Assembly: GCF_026013365.1 (NCBI RefSeq)
Contig: NZ_JAPDOE010000012.1
Span: 101,330-165,329 of the forward strand
Direction of reading: 5' to 3'
Length of the DNA: 64,000 bases
Source of the DNA: Paenibacillus sp. LS1
Lineage (GTDB): Bacteria > Bacillota > Bacilli > Paenibacillales > Paenibacillaceae
Of the stretch, positions 16,889 through 26,489 are shown one piece after another (position 1 is the first letter of the stretch; each line of letters begins with the position of its first letter). Both the position numbers and the translations under genes were made by a program. Under the pieces are notes generated by a model. The model was not told the DNA's origin, did not search any database, and saw nothing but the letters and a program-made list of their open reading frames with translations.

Positions 16889-17794
16889 TTACACTAATGC
16901 TCTCTTCAATTGCTCATAAAACGTCAACGGATCCGCATAATCCGGTAATCCCGCCACCTGGCCGTCACCGAGTTCAAGAACAATCCAAGAGCCGCCTTCC
17001 ACCTTGGCAAAATCCATCGTGAAGAAACGGCTTCGAATCGTTTGTGCAATGTCCAGAAATAAAGTGAGTGCATCTCTAAACGCTTCGTCCTGACCTTCAT
17101 CCCAATAGTTAGAGATGTATGCAGGCTTACCGTCAAACATAAACACCCGCATCTCTCGGGATAACGGCATACCACTCTGTTCATGGTAGGACTGAAACTC
17201 CAACTGAACATACTCCCTGAACACAAGCCCTACATTCAACTCTTCACCTTGTAGCCTCACAAAGTTATGCACAACCTGCTTCACATGCTCCTCATCCGCA
17301 GCATCTGGGATGTAACAGGCTTCCTTCCACTCATGTTTACGAGATTTCACATAATCCTTAACGATAATTGGCTGATTACCAAACTGGCGAGTGGCCTCCT
17401 TAACGGCATCTGGTGAAGCCTGAATCACTGACATGGGAACCCAGACCGAGTGCGGTGTATACCCTTTAATTACGTCATATGACTCGGGCAGGTAATGGCA
17501 ATGCTTGTATTGCTCTGGTGTATTAATGAGATATAGATTTTTCGATGCCAGCGCCTTATATAGTAGCCCGTACGCTTCCGGTGTCAGCATCCAGCCCCGG
17601 TACAGTACATCCTCCCGTTCTGTTGCGTGCTTCAGTCGTCTCACAGCGTGTTCCGGACGCTTGTTAACTATTAGTTCTTCCAGATGAACCAGTCCCACCT
17701 CAAAGCCAAGTTCCTTGGCACATACATACTCCTGTTCATAACTTTCATCTACCTTCTTCTCATCCAGCGGCGAACTACTAAAAATAATTTTCAT
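16889..17794 (-). CDS. ATP-grasp domain protein (DUF4343-like)
   Basis: The 301-residue cytosolic protein has an ATP-grasp C-terminal half: the ATP-binding lysine strand PIIVKDYVKSRKHEW near 148, the FREYVQLE strand near 196, and metal-binding residues MDFAKVEGGSWIVLELGDG near 264-282. The N-terminal pre-ATP-grasp region starts KIIFSSSPLDEKKVDESY. This group, often annotated DUF4343, has no defined substrate; related proteins occur next to ter genes in other genomes. Here it is monocistronic and 12 kb from the ter operon. The reaction would be ATP-dependent carboxylate-amine ligation. Confidence 0.75.
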   Translation of the reverse strand: MKIIFSSSPLDEKKVDESYEQEYVCAKELGFEVGLVHLEELIVNKRPEHAVRRLKHATEREDVLYRGWMLTPEAYGLLYKALASKNLYLINTPEQYKHCHYLPESYDVIKGYTPHSVWVPMSVIQASPDAVKEATRQFGNQPIIVKDYVKSRKHEWKEACYIPDAADEEHVKQVVHNFVRLQGEELNVGLVFREYVQLEFQSYHEQSGMPLSREMRVFMFDGKPAYISNYWDEGQDEAFRDALTLFLDIAQTIRSRFFTMDFAKVEGGSWIVLELGDGQVAGLPDYADPLTFYEQLKRALV

Positions 17795-17938
17795 ATGTAC
17801 CTCCCTTATTCATCCTGCTTAATTGTGTTTCTCATACGTTGTCGATCTAACTGAGCTCTAAGGTATAATAAATGACATACTACTATATACACCCTCATTC
17901 TACAGGAACAATTGATCCAATTCGAAGGAGGCTTATCC

Positions 17939-18325
17939 ATGCAAATAGAACGACTTGATCATCTCGTGTTAACCGTAGAGAATCTGGAAGCAACCCTTTC
18001 ATTTTATACCAACATATTAGGTATGAAGGTAGTCGAATTCGGCCAAGGCCGAAAAGCATTACAGTTTGGACAGCAGAAGATCAATTTGCATGAACGGGGC
18101 AAAGAGTTCGAACCGAAAGCTCATACCCCTACGCCGGGTTCGGCAGATCTTTGTTTTCTGGTCAGCACACCCTTGGAAGAAATGATTCTCCATCTCTCAC
18201 AACATCATACGAAGATCGAAGAAGGTCCAGTGGAACGTACCGGTGCGCTGGGTCCCATTCGTTCGGTGTATGTACGTGATCCTGACGGAAACCTGCTTGA
18301 GCTGTCCAATGCTTTGTACAGTTAA
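17939..18325 (+). CDS. VOC family protein (glyoxalase/dioxygenase superfamily)
   Basis: A 128-residue single VOC module pair: IERLDHLVLTVENLEATLSFY at the start, GQQKINLHERG in the middle and SVYVRDPDGNLLELSN at the end. Metal-site positions are His7 (LDHLV), His in NLHE and Glu in LLELS, as in the virulence-associated STM3117 group. I chose the ATG after GAAGGAGG rather than the upstream in-frame start at 17912. It is a cytosolic enzyme, probably metal-dependent; the substrate (glyoxalase, fosfomycin-like or ring-cleavage) cannot be told. Confidence 0.85.
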   Translation: MQIERLDHLVLTVENLEATLSFYTNILGMKVVEFGQGRKALQFGQQKINLHERGKEFEPKAHTPTPGSADLCFLVSTPLEEMILHLSQHHTKIEEGPVERTGALGPIRSVYVRDPDGNLLELSNALYS

Positions 18326-18355
18326 TCACGTGATTTTTCACCTTTATATGGTCGC

Positions 18356-18393
18356 AAAAAAAACCTGCAAAGCCTCGGCTTCGCAGGTTTTTT
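18356..18393. terminator. Bidirectional terminator
   Basis: An 11-bp stem with one mismatch (18364-18374 with 18377-18387) is flanked by A8 and T6, between the VOC gene and the convergent DUF4362 lipoprotein gene. Confidence 0.88.
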
Positions 18394-18438
18394 GGATTTA
18401 TGAAATTCATTAAGAGTTTGCATCTGGATGCATCTCAT

Positions 18439-18921
18439 TTAACGCTTAGGGATAGAAAAGGGGTTCTCTTCCTTCTCACAACCAGTTAACACGTAAAAAA
18501 TACGTCCTTGCTCACTCTTCATCATGCCGATCCCTTTGCAGGTGTCGTTCGCCCTTCCCTGTGTGGAGCCATAGAGATCTCTTGAGTCATCGTAAGTGAA
18601 TTGAATGGCTGTACCATCATAGATCAGTTCATGGATAATGGGCCCACCTTCAATGGTATACTTCGTTACGCGAACCTGAGCCTGATGCTTTTCCTTCACA
18701 TTTTTCATAAATGTGTTCCACTTATCCCCGTTCAGTATGCCTCCGTGAAGCACAACCACATCCCCGCTTTGCTCCGCTTGCTCTGGATTATGGGGATCAA
18801 TAATTTCTGGGAATGATTTCGTCATTACTGGAAAATCCACTTTCTGATCATTTGCCTCACATGCTGTTAACGCTGTTAACACTATTAAAACTAACAAAAC
18901 CGTAAGCAGCACTCTCTTCAT
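18439..18921 (-). CDS. DUF4362 lipoprotein
   Basis: The 160-residue product has a lipoprotein signal (LIVLTALTAC, lipobox LTAC at about 18-21) and a DUF4362 domain with the typical VVLHGGILNGDKWNTFM near 54 and VRVTKYTIEGGPIIHELIYD near 83-102. DUF4362 proteins are common in Bacillus and Paenibacillus, extracellular and membrane anchored, with no known function. It is monocistronic. Confidence 0.85.
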   Translation of the reverse strand: MKRVLLTVLLVLIVLTALTACEANDQKVDFPVMTKSFPEIIDPHNPEQAEQSGDVVVLHGGILNGDKWNTFMKNVKEKHQAQVRVTKYTIEGGPIIHELIYDGTAIQFTYDDSRDLYGSTQGRANDTCKGIGMMKSEQGRIFYVLTGCEKEENPFSIPKR

Positions 18922-19115
18922 CCAATCACCTCATCTTTATGACGCTAAAGACTACGTGCAGGTTACCTAATTTCTGTTAAGAAGACTGCAATTACACTCA
19001 GCCCTCTTCAATATAAAGGAAATTTTATCATTTGTATGTAACTTCATCCCTTCATAGAGCGTTTAGAAAGAAATGCAACATTCATACCCAACTCATCCGA
19101 AAAAGAGGCGATATC

Positions 19116-20669
19116 ATGCAATCGGTAAACTCATCCGATCACATAGTAGAAGAAAAACGCTCCACTTCACGCTTGAATAATCGATCCAAAGGTAAGCGCA
19201 AAACGGCCCATCGATTCGCTATTGCAATGGCTACAACATTAGTTGCGTCAAGCCTGCTGATGGAGCTAACAGCTGTGCCAATGACTCACGCAGCTACTAA
19301 TGCCCAACCTTCGGCCAGTAACATCTCTGTTCAACCGACTGCATCAAACAGTTTAGAGAAGAAAATTTACTATACCGCTGTACAGGGTGCTTATTATTAC
19401 ACAGTCGCTTTGAGAAGTGATGGTTCCGTATGGGCCTGGGGACGTAATCTCTGGGGAGAACTTGGTGTGAGCGAGGATGTTCGATATCGTCATACATTTA
19501 GTCCGATTCGTATCCCCAAACTATCTAATGTAACAGTTATTTCATCCTCCGGTGGTGGGAACAACGCAGCCATTCAAGCAGATGGAACCATTTGGGAGTG
19601 GGGTAACGGCAACATGCCACGTCGAGTGCCTGATATTACCTCTGCCACGAATGTTAGCATAGGGGCTTTTTCAACCATCGCCCTTCTCCAGGACGGAACT
19701 GTTCGGTCTTGGCAAAATCCGCCTCAAGCCGTAGACCTGGAACAGACACGTAAGCTACAGACGATCAGTGGACTAAAAGATATCATCCAAGTTGAATCCG
19801 CTGGCCTACACGGCTATGCTCTGAAGAAAGATGGCTCCGTATGGACATGGAACGAACCAGACGAACCTGGTAAAGCGCCTTCCAAACCAACCAAGTTAAA
19901 GGGGTTGAACAACATATCTTCGATCACCGGTGCAGATGCATCCCTACTTGCACTGGATAAGAAGGGAAAGGCTTGGCAGCTAGACCTAGAGGGCAAAGTC
20001 ACCCCCTTTCATCACGAGCTCAAAGTGAAGAAGATGGATGCCAATTCAAGTTATACGTTGTTACTTACTACTACTGGTGAGGTGTATAGCTATGGAAGGA
20101 CAGTGACCGGCAAAGAAGGAAAAGTACACCATTTGTCTGGCATTACCGATGTTTCAGCGGGATATCACCATAGTCTTGCATTATCCTCCGAGGGGACTGT
20201 ATGGGGCTGGGGAAGTGATAAGTATCAGGAAGCGGGCGCACCTGCAACATCTTCTGGAGGCATGGTCTACAAACCGGTTCAGGCCAAGCTTGGAATGGAT
20301 GTTTACCTAAACGGTGAGCTATTCCAGTCGATGTATCCCGCGGTGGAAACGCCCAAGACCGTACAGTTGCCAATCAAAGCAATCGCAGCAGCACTCGGAG
20401 CAAAATTTGAGGTTCATAAGGCGGAAGGTAGCCTGAGTTACTATACGTTAAAATATAACAATCGAACAATTACGATCAACCCTAACGAAGCACATTATCA
20501 AATAACTTCCATGGATGCGTCTGGAGAGCAACTCATAGAGCTATCTGAACCCATCAATAACTACTCAGGAGCAACCACTGTACCTTTTGAAGTATTGCGT
20601 GGTTTGGGTTTGAACGTGTCCTGGGATCCAGAGAAAGCCAGGCTATCCATTGACGATGTGGACAAGTAA
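19116..20669 (+). CDS. RCC1-repeat surface protein with copper-amine-oxidase-like domain
   Basis: The 517-residue product has a long basic N-terminus and a late signal or anchor segment (FAIAMATTLVASSLLMELTA near 42-61), cleavage likely after THAA. It has about six RCC1-type repeats (for example VALRSDGSVWAWGRNLWGEL near 105-124 and LALSSEGTVWGWGSD near 355-369) forming a beta-propeller. The C-terminal Cu_amine_oxidN1 domain (about 390-515) is the stalk module common in Paenibacillus surface proteins. ATG 19116 is preceded by AAAGAGGCG; an upstream frame to 19032 lacks a site. The role is probably extracellular binding. The terminator at 20726-20781 can serve it too. Confidence 0.85.
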   Translation: MQSVNSSDHIVEEKRSTSRLNNRSKGKRKTAHRFAIAMATTLVASSLLMELTAVPMTHAATNAQPSASNISVQPTASNSLEKKIYYTAVQGAYYYTVALRSDGSVWAWGRNLWGELGVSEDVRYRHTFSPIRIPKLSNVTVISSSGGGNNAAIQADGTIWEWGNGNMPRRVPDITSATNVSIGAFSTIALLQDGTVRSWQNPPQAVDLEQTRKLQTISGLKDIIQVESAGLHGYALKKDGSVWTWNEPDEPGKAPSKPTKLKGLNNISSITGADASLLALDKKGKAWQLDLEGKVTPFHHELKVKKMDANSSYTLLLTTTGEVYSYGRTVTGKEGKVHHLSGITDVSAGYHHSLALSSEGTVWGWGSDKYQEAGAPATSSGGMVYKPVQAKLGMDVYLNGELFQSMYPAVETPKTVQLPIKAIAAALGAKFEVHKAEGSLSYYTLKYNNRTITINPNEAHYQITSMDASGEQLIELSEPINNYSGATTVPFEVLRGLGLNVSWDPEKARLSIDDVDK

Positions 20670-20725
20670 AAGTCAGGGCTCTAAACGAATACTTTTACAC
20701 CATCTAAATCCCCTAAAATATAAAA

Positions 20726-20781
20726 AATCCTCTTCAAGTAAACGTCCTGTTCTTTACGAACATCGTTATTTGAAGAGGATT
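20726..20781 (-). terminator. Terminator of the GH2 gene
   Basis: A perfect 12-bp stem AATCCTCTTCAA (20726-20737 with 20770-20781) around a 32-nt loop. On the minus strand it is followed by TTTTTTATATTTTA, 66 bp after the GH2 stop. It probably also stops the convergent RCC1 gene. Confidence 0.82.
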
Positions 20782-20846
20782 AATCTGTTTAACCACACAC
20801 CGCTCAACGGAGCGATGGAGGATAATATTTTATTCCAAGTATCTTC

Positions 20847-23800
20847 CTATTTTTCGAATCGGAACCAGCCGAAGTCAAACTGACTGCCTGGCAGGAAGAT
20901 AAAGCTTACTTTCTGCTCACCTTTCACCTGCTCAAGCTCAAACACCCGCTCCTCATATCCACCCGACTGTGTGAACTCAACCAACTGGTTGCTCTGTCCG
21001 TCCGCACCTGCAAAACGAATATGAATGGTATTCTTATCAATCGGCGAATGACCGTAGATCACGAGCTTCGACGTGCCTTCTGCCGTAAAGTCCATATTTT
21101 CAAACTCCAGTGATACATTGTTTCCGATACCTTCAACACGATCACCTTCAATTTTAAACGTATCTCCATAGAGATGATCACAGGATGCAGCGGCATTCTG
21201 TTCAAAGGCACGACTTTGACGCTCAAAGGAGAAACCTTTAATATGAATCTTCTGCTTCAGTACAAAGCAGATCGATGTAATCCCGCTAAGGCGTTTGGAC
21301 AGATGATATGTCTCTTCCTGGTACACATTCCAAATGGACTCTTTGTCATATACCACATCCGCGATCATCGTACTTCCCTCTTCATCCGGCATACCTTCCC
21401 AGATCTGAATGAAGTAATCCTCAGTGGATAACGTAAAGATTGGAATGGTAATCGTATCGGAGCCATATGGTCCGAAGTCAATATTACGGAAGCCTACATG
21501 TGTCTCTCCATCGCGACTTGTCGCTACCCCACGTTCGTTTCCGTTACCAACCTCACCTTTGGTGTAATCGTACAGTCCGCCCGTGATGAAGCCGTATGGA
21601 TCTTTGTAGGCTGTACCGAGACCATCCGCCTTGAACTCCAGCTGGGAGATGAGTTTCGTTTTATCCGTACCATTGGTACTGGTTGCGCGAAGTCGGAACT
21701 CGCCGTCACCTATAGCCGATACCTTTACCGCATGTTGATGCTCAACACTATCGCCCGCTTCCGCTTGAACAGCTTCCACTTTGGCAATGTTGGACTCGAT
21801 TCCAGCATCATTTACAACAGCCCACTCGATGTCGCGATAGGAAGTGTTCTCTGGATACAGTTTGGCGGTTACAATTAACTCCGGGTTGGACGGATCGAGC
21901 AACTGTCCTGCAGTACTGATGATCTCGATTTTCCGCAAAGGAATCTCCTGAGCATTCCCCGTAAACACCGGACGTTCTTTATTGTTCATGAAGACAGGTT
22001 GTACTTCTTTCTCATCATTAAGTTCAGCCGCCACAACTAGAGATTCGAACTCAGCCATAGCCCCTTCCAACCCTTCGGAAGAAACTTCAATCCGAATCCT
22101 TCCAGGTTCATTTGTCGCTCCGATGATCGCCATCAGTTTGCCGCTGAACAGTCTTCTGCTCAAACCTTTGTATGGATCATAGTCCGTGCTATCCCCGTTA
22201 TCCAGACCCAGCAATCGTCCTGCACCAGTCACCTGAACTTGCACGCGGTTGTTCGCATTGTGTACCGTATTCCCCGCTTCATCTTCCACATCAATTTCTA
22301 CAAAAATGAGGTCTGTACCACTGGCTTGCAACTGCTCCCGATCCGCTTGCAGACGAATCTTCTTCGCATCCGTATAGGATCTTTGCACATCGGTTGCAAT
22401 GATCTGACCGTTCTCATCGTAAGCGATCGCTTTCAGCTCGCCCTCTTCATAAGGCACTTTCCACCAGCCAGACAGCTGTGTTCCATTGGCATGATCGATA
22501 TCGTACGTGCCAATGGTTTTACCGTTAAGTTGCAGCTCAATCTTCGGCGCGTTGCTGCACACGCGTACATCAATGATCTGACCTGGGCTGAAATCCCAAT
22601 AAGGGAACAGGTGAACCATCGGACTTTTCTTATAATCCGTCCAAGCCGCTTGGTAAATGAAATAAGAGTCTTTCGGGAACGTTGCTGTATCCAGCTGTCC
22701 AAAATACGAATTCTTCGTATGATACGGTGTCGGCTCTCCAATATAATCGAATCCAGTCCACAGGAATTGACCCAATGAGTAAGGACGATCCCGCTCTGCC
22801 AAAATGCAGTATTCTGCCGACTTCGCGCCCCAACTGGTCGTACTGTTACCCAAAGCCGAGCATTGCTCATCATCATCTGCCAGAATCGGCTGTTCGAACG
22901 GGAAGTGATAAATGCCACGACTCTGTACTACAGAAGACGTCTCACTACCATAGATGATCCAGTCCGGATGCTCTTCATGATGTTTGTCGTAATATTTTTC
23001 CGCGTAGTTGTAGCCTGCCAGCTTCACGATATCCGCGCATTTTTGTGCATTTTCCCAAGGCATGTAGTTGGAACCAATCGTCACGCCAGCATTGCCTTTC
23101 GGATCAAATTCCAGCACATAATCCATCAGCATTCGAGTTACTTCCTGTCCACGCTCATCCGCATGGGTGTCGTAAATTTCGTTCCCGATACTCCACATGA
23201 TCAGGCTGGGATGGTTACGGTCGCGCTTCACCCAACTCTTCACATCCGTATGCACCCACTCCGGGAAAAATCTCGCATAGTCGTATGGCGTTTTGGCACG
23301 TTCCCACATATCAAAGGCTTCAGACACCACCAGCATACCCATCTCATCAGCAAGTTCCATGAACTCTTTGGCAGGCATATTATGCGCGGTACGGATGGCA
23401 TTAACGCCCATTTCTTTGAGCAAAACAAATCTTCTACGCAATGCCGTCAGGTTAAACGCAGCTCCCAGTGCCCCGAGATCGTGGTGTTCGCACACACCAT
23501 TCATCTTCGTGTGGACTCCATTCAGATAGAAACCTTCACTAGGATCCAGCTTAACGTCCTTAAATCCAATACGTTGGGTTACGGTTTCAATGATCTCCTC
23601 ACTCTGATCATCCGTGATTAGTCTCAGTTCGGTGACCAGTTCATACAGATGCGGTGCATCCGGGCTCCACAGGTTTGGATTCTCCATACTGATCTGTTGG
23701 CTATCTGTCGATGCGGACGCATTCTCACCTGCTGAAGTCGTAACATTCGCTTGGGTGGATGCCACTACCTGACCTTCATACAAGATCGTATGCACCAGTT

Positions 23801-24329
23801 TTGCTTGCTGATTCTGTTCCAGGTTCAGCTCCGTATCCAATTCCACCTGCCAGCCATCCGTCTGTTGCTTGATGGATACATAAGTCCCATCCGTAACAAT
23901 ATGGTTGCGGTCTCTCGTCTTCAGCCACACATGGCGATAGATTCCGGCACCGGAATACCATCTGCTGTTCGGGCTCTGATGCACCACTTTGACCACAATC
24001 TCATTGTCGCCTTCCACCAGTGCATTCGTGATCTCATGTTCAAAAGCAGAATAGCCATACTTCCACTCTCCAACCAGCTGCCCGTTCACATACACCGAAG
24101 AGTCCATGTATACGCCATCAAAACAAAGCAAAAGCTGCTGCTCATCCTTCGTATAATGGAACGTCTTGCTGTACCATCCAATGCTGTCTTCATACAGTTC
24201 AAGCGTATTATATATCAGCCAATCATGGGGAAGCTCCACAGGTTCATACACCAGACCCGCAGGTTCCGTAACATCCAGCTTGCTTTTCGCAAATTGCCAT
24301 CCATCATTAAAAAGCCTCTTCTGATTCAT
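20847..24329 (-). CDS. GH2 family beta-galactosidase, large form
   Basis: The 1160-residue glycoside hydrolase has a jelly-roll sugar-binding domain (1-180, ELPHDW and SKTFHY motifs) and an immunoglobulin-like domain (180-290). The TIM barrel carries the acid/base in MWSIGNEIYD (Glu about 383) and the nucleophile in YGSETSS (Glu about 462). Several C-terminal beta domains follow (DUF4982-type, Ig-like and a final CBM-like module ending FDFGWFRFEK). No signal peptide is present, so it is intracellular and would act on imported oligosaccharides; such large GH2 enzymes are usually beta-galactosidases. It stands alone in its transcription unit with a cre site just upstream. Its galactose product would feed galK. 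Beta-glucuronidase or other GH2 activity cannot be excluded. Confidence 0.88.
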   Translation of the reverse strand: MNQKRLFNDGWQFAKSKLDVTEPAGLVYEPVELPHDWLIYNTLELYEDSIGWYSKTFHYTKDEQQLLLCFDGVYMDSSVYVNGQLVGEWKYGYSAFEHEITNALVEGDNEIVVKVVHQSPNSRWYSGAGIYRHVWLKTRDRNHIVTDGTYVSIKQQTDGWQVELDTELNLEQNQQAKLVHTILYEGQVVASTQANVTTSAGENASASTDSQQISMENPNLWSPDAPHLYELVTELRLITDDQSEEIIETVTQRIGFKDVKLDPSEGFYLNGVHTKMNGVCEHHDLGALGAAFNLTALRRRFVLLKEMGVNAIRTAHNMPAKEFMELADEMGMLVVSEAFDMWERAKTPYDYARFFPEWVHTDVKSWVKRDRNHPSLIMWSIGNEIYDTHADERGQEVTRMLMDYVLEFDPKGNAGVTIGSNYMPWENAQKCADIVKLAGYNYAEKYYDKHHEEHPDWIIYGSETSSVVQSRGIYHFPFEQPILADDDEQCSALGNSTTSWGAKSAEYCILAERDRPYSLGQFLWTGFDYIGEPTPYHTKNSYFGQLDTATFPKDSYFIYQAAWTDYKKSPMVHLFPYWDFSPGQIIDVRVCSNAPKIELQLNGKTIGTYDIDHANGTQLSGWWKVPYEEGELKAIAYDENGQIIATDVQRSYTDAKKIRLQADREQLQASGTDLIFVEIDVEDEAGNTVHNANNRVQVQVTGAGRLLGLDNGDSTDYDPYKGLSRRLFSGKLMAIIGATNEPGRIRIEVSSEGLEGAMAEFESLVVAAELNDEKEVQPVFMNNKERPVFTGNAQEIPLRKIEIISTAGQLLDPSNPELIVTAKLYPENTSYRDIEWAVVNDAGIESNIAKVEAVQAEAGDSVEHQHAVKVSAIGDGEFRLRATSTNGTDKTKLISQLEFKADGLGTAYKDPYGFITGGLYDYTKGEVGNGNERGVATSRDGETHVGFRNIDFGPYGSDTITIPIFTLSTEDYFIQIWEGMPDEEGSTMIADVVYDKESIWNVYQEETYHLSKRLSGITSICFVLKQKIHIKGFSFERQSRAFEQNAAASCDHLYGDTFKIEGDRVEGIGNNVSLEFENMDFTAEGTSKLVIYGHSPIDKNTIHIRFAGADGQSNQLVEFTQSGGYEERVFELEQVKGEQKVSFIFLPGSQFDFGWFRFEK

Positions 24330-24359
24330 GGTAGATTCTCACTTTCTTCAAGTAAATTA

Positions 24360-24373
24360 TGATTACGGTTTCA
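24360..24373 (-). promoter_or_regulatory. cre site for CcpA upstream of the GH2 gene
   Basis: On the minus strand TGAAACCGTAATCA matches the TGWAANCGNTNWCA cre consensus at every defined position but one. It lies 31 bp upstream of the GH2 start codon, where CcpA would block elongation in the presence of preferred sugars. Confidence 0.6.
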
Positions 24374-24392
24374 ACAGTAGATGTCGCTTTTT

Positions 24393-24408
24393 CCGAAAAC
24401 CTTTTCGG
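24393..24408. repeat. Small inverted repeat upstream of the GH2 gene
   Basis: CCGAAAA and TTTTCGG face each other across two bases, about 65-80 bp upstream of the GH2 start. It could be an operator for an unlinked regulator. No regulator gene is adjacent. Confidence 0.35.
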
Positions 24409-24547
24409 TAATACACAAGTATGACTATAACACATAACCCGATTATACCATCAGTCTCTTTCCTGTACCTTCATTTCATAAGATTTTTTAGCCAGATTAA
24501 TGAACGTTTTATCCCTCCAAGCATTCAACTCTCAATGATAACAAGCC

Positions 24548-24577
24548 AAAAAGGCAACCCGTCAAACGGGTCACCTT
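24548..24577 (-). terminator. Terminator of the siderophore biosynthesis operon
   Basis: A hairpin with ACCCGT paired to ACGGGT and flanking AAGG/CCTT is followed on the minus strand by TTTTT. It lies 65 bp past the stop of the last synthetase gene. Confidence 0.85.
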
Positions 24578-24641
24578 CTATATCTATCCTTTAGCACGCC
24601 ACTTCTTCTCTATACACTCCTACACCAATACTACTCAACCT

Positions 24642-26489
24642 CTATCTCTTGTAAAAAGGGTTCCACCCTTTGCCTTTGCCCGATGGCATCGCGCCAGGCA
24701 CCCCATCCGCTTCAAGCAGCGGACGGACAACTAACTTCACGGGCCACTCCCTGCTCTCGAATATCGCATGAGCGAGCGCGACCCGGTCGGATTCGGGAAG
24801 CTGCACATGTTGCAGCGCTTCCTTCCAAGCCTGCTCCGTGATCTCCCATAACTTCGTTTCCGGGATGTGATACACTTCGCTCAAAGCCTCCATGATCGCA
24901 GCCAGATTCACCTGCGTCCCCAGCGACTGCACATAGAAGATCAGCTTCTGGATCGTCTCGTTATACAAGCTGTTCGAGTAGCCAGGGCGAATATGATAAG
25001 CAGGGTCGGCGATCCCATGCTCATCCAGATAAGGCTGATGCAGACGCACGGAATCATGATCGCGGAACAAAAGACCTTTTACCTTATTATCCTTTAACAC
25101 CAGACAACAGTTCTGACCATGAATCTCAGGTACAACACCCACCTTGAACAGACGCATCACGATATCATAGAACATCGTAGCTATACTGGTATAAAAGTCG
25201 AGAACATCCGCGCTGCTCAAATCATCCCCCAGAATGTCCTTTAATAGATGGTTACCTTCCAGATTCACACCCAGTGCAGCCATTGGAATGACTTTGTAGG
25301 CTTCATTAAGCAATTCAGCGGGATACACACGAATCTGTGCAGCCAGATGCCGGGGATGATCATCGAACAGTCCCATGGATTCTGGCATGAAACCCCACCA
25401 GTTCTGCTCTTCGCACATGAACACCTTATCCTTCAAAGTCTCGTCACACGCAACGGCCTGTCGTAGCATCCGTTCCCCAGCAAGACCATTCAGCAGCTTG
25501 ACTACCGGAAGATAGCGAGCAGCCCCCAGTGACAGCACACTAACGGGTAGCTTGAGCATCCGAGTGGACTCGGTTGATGGAGCCATCGAGCGCAGAGAGG
25601 ATGTTGCCTGTACGTCGCCCACTTCTACGTCCAATACGACAATGCTGCCTTCTTCGATCTCCCCAGTGAAACGGGGCAGAATCACATGCTGCAATTGCCA
25701 CGGATGTACAGGCATCGGCAGATATTCTTCCAGCGTGATCCCTTTTCGGGCAAACTCGGCTTCCACCACTCCGCGCTGAACATCGTCTAACACGTCCAAA
25801 ATGGACAGTCCATCTTCACAACCTTGCTGCACCGCATTCAGCCGTATAGCCACCCAACGCAGCGAAATCGCCTTTCCGAATTCCGCTGCATACCTTGTTA
25901 CATCTTCTGCGCTGAATCCTACTTTGGCTTTGGACGATGGGTGAAACGGACGATCCCGCAATGCAGCAACGCGCTCCCCCTTGATAAACCACTCATAAGC
26001 AGACGCCGGGACGTTGGCGGACAGATACTGGACTTGTTCCCAGCCCAGAGCATACTGCTCCACAGCAATGCCCAGACTAGCAAGAAACTCTGCCACCCCA
26101 GGTTGCGCATAAGCCTCATTCGACAAAGCCTTCTGTAACACGGCACGTCCAACCTCTGCCGGAGAATCGAGAAGAACCCAACTTCCATCTGCTTTCTCCT
26201 CGTAGATCGGTGAACCCTGAACCCATTGGGTCCCCTGTCTTACTCCTGCTTCAACCAGACACAGTACACCTTGAGTGTGCAATCTATAGCGAGAAGCTAC
26301 ATTCTGATTGGTCTCTTCGCTGTCATATTCCTTGAACAATCGACGGAAAGGTGCAGATGCCACGGCAAAATCAATGAACGAATATCCTTCCAGTGGAAGC
26401 AATTGCTCCGACAAGAATGAATTCATCAGATCCGCCATAATCCGGCGTTCAGCGGCTTGCAGACTGGAACGCTTCATCAGTGTTGACAT
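24642..26489 (-). CDS. IucA/IucC family (NIS) siderophore synthetase, third in operon
   Basis: This 615-residue NIS synthetase joins a carboxylate to an amine through an adenylate intermediate. The ATP-site motifs are HPSSKAKVGFS near 200, MPVHPWQ near 255, TSSLRSMAP near 295, and HGQNCCLVLKD near 460. The LPVSVLSLGAARYLPVVKL segment near 315 replaces the KLSLSITN motif of the other two synthetases, so it belongs to a different subtype, closest in my reading to SbnC/AcsA-like enzymes. The start is the ATG 9 bp after GGAGG. It overlaps the decarboxylase gene by 41 bp and is the last gene of the operon. The exact substrates are inference. Confidence 0.88.
   Translation of the reverse strand: MSTLMKRSSLQAAERRIMADLMNSFLSEQLLPLEGYSFIDFAVASAPFRRLFKEYDSEETNQNVASRYRLHTQGVLCLVEAGVRQGTQWVQGSPIYEEKADGSWVLLDSPAEVGRAVLQKALSNEAYAQPGVAEFLASLGIAVEQYALGWEQVQYLSANVPASAYEWFIKGERVAALRDRPFHPSSKAKVGFSAEDVTRYAAEFGKAISLRWVAIRLNAVQQGCEDGLSILDVLDDVQRGVVEAEFARKGITLEEYLPMPVHPWQLQHVILPRFTGEIEEGSIVVLDVEVGDVQATSSLRSMAPSTESTRMLKLPVSVLSLGAARYLPVVKLLNGLAGERMLRQAVACDETLKDKVFMCEEQNWWGFMPESMGLFDDHPRHLAAQIRVYPAELLNEAYKVIPMAALGVNLEGNHLLKDILGDDLSSADVLDFYTSIATMFYDIVMRLFKVGVVPEIHGQNCCLVLKDNKVKGLLFRDHDSVRLHQPYLDEHGIADPAYHIRPGYSNSLYNETIQKLIFYVQSLGTQVNLAAIMEALSEVYHIPETKLWEITEQAWKEALQHVQLPESDRVALAHAIFESREWPVKLVVRPLLEADGVPGAMPSGKGKGWNPFYKR

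Noticed and set aside
22863..23621. Long plus-strand frame opposite the GH2 gene
   Set aside because: It is antisense to a strongly supported glycoside hydrolase domain and encodes no recognisable protein.
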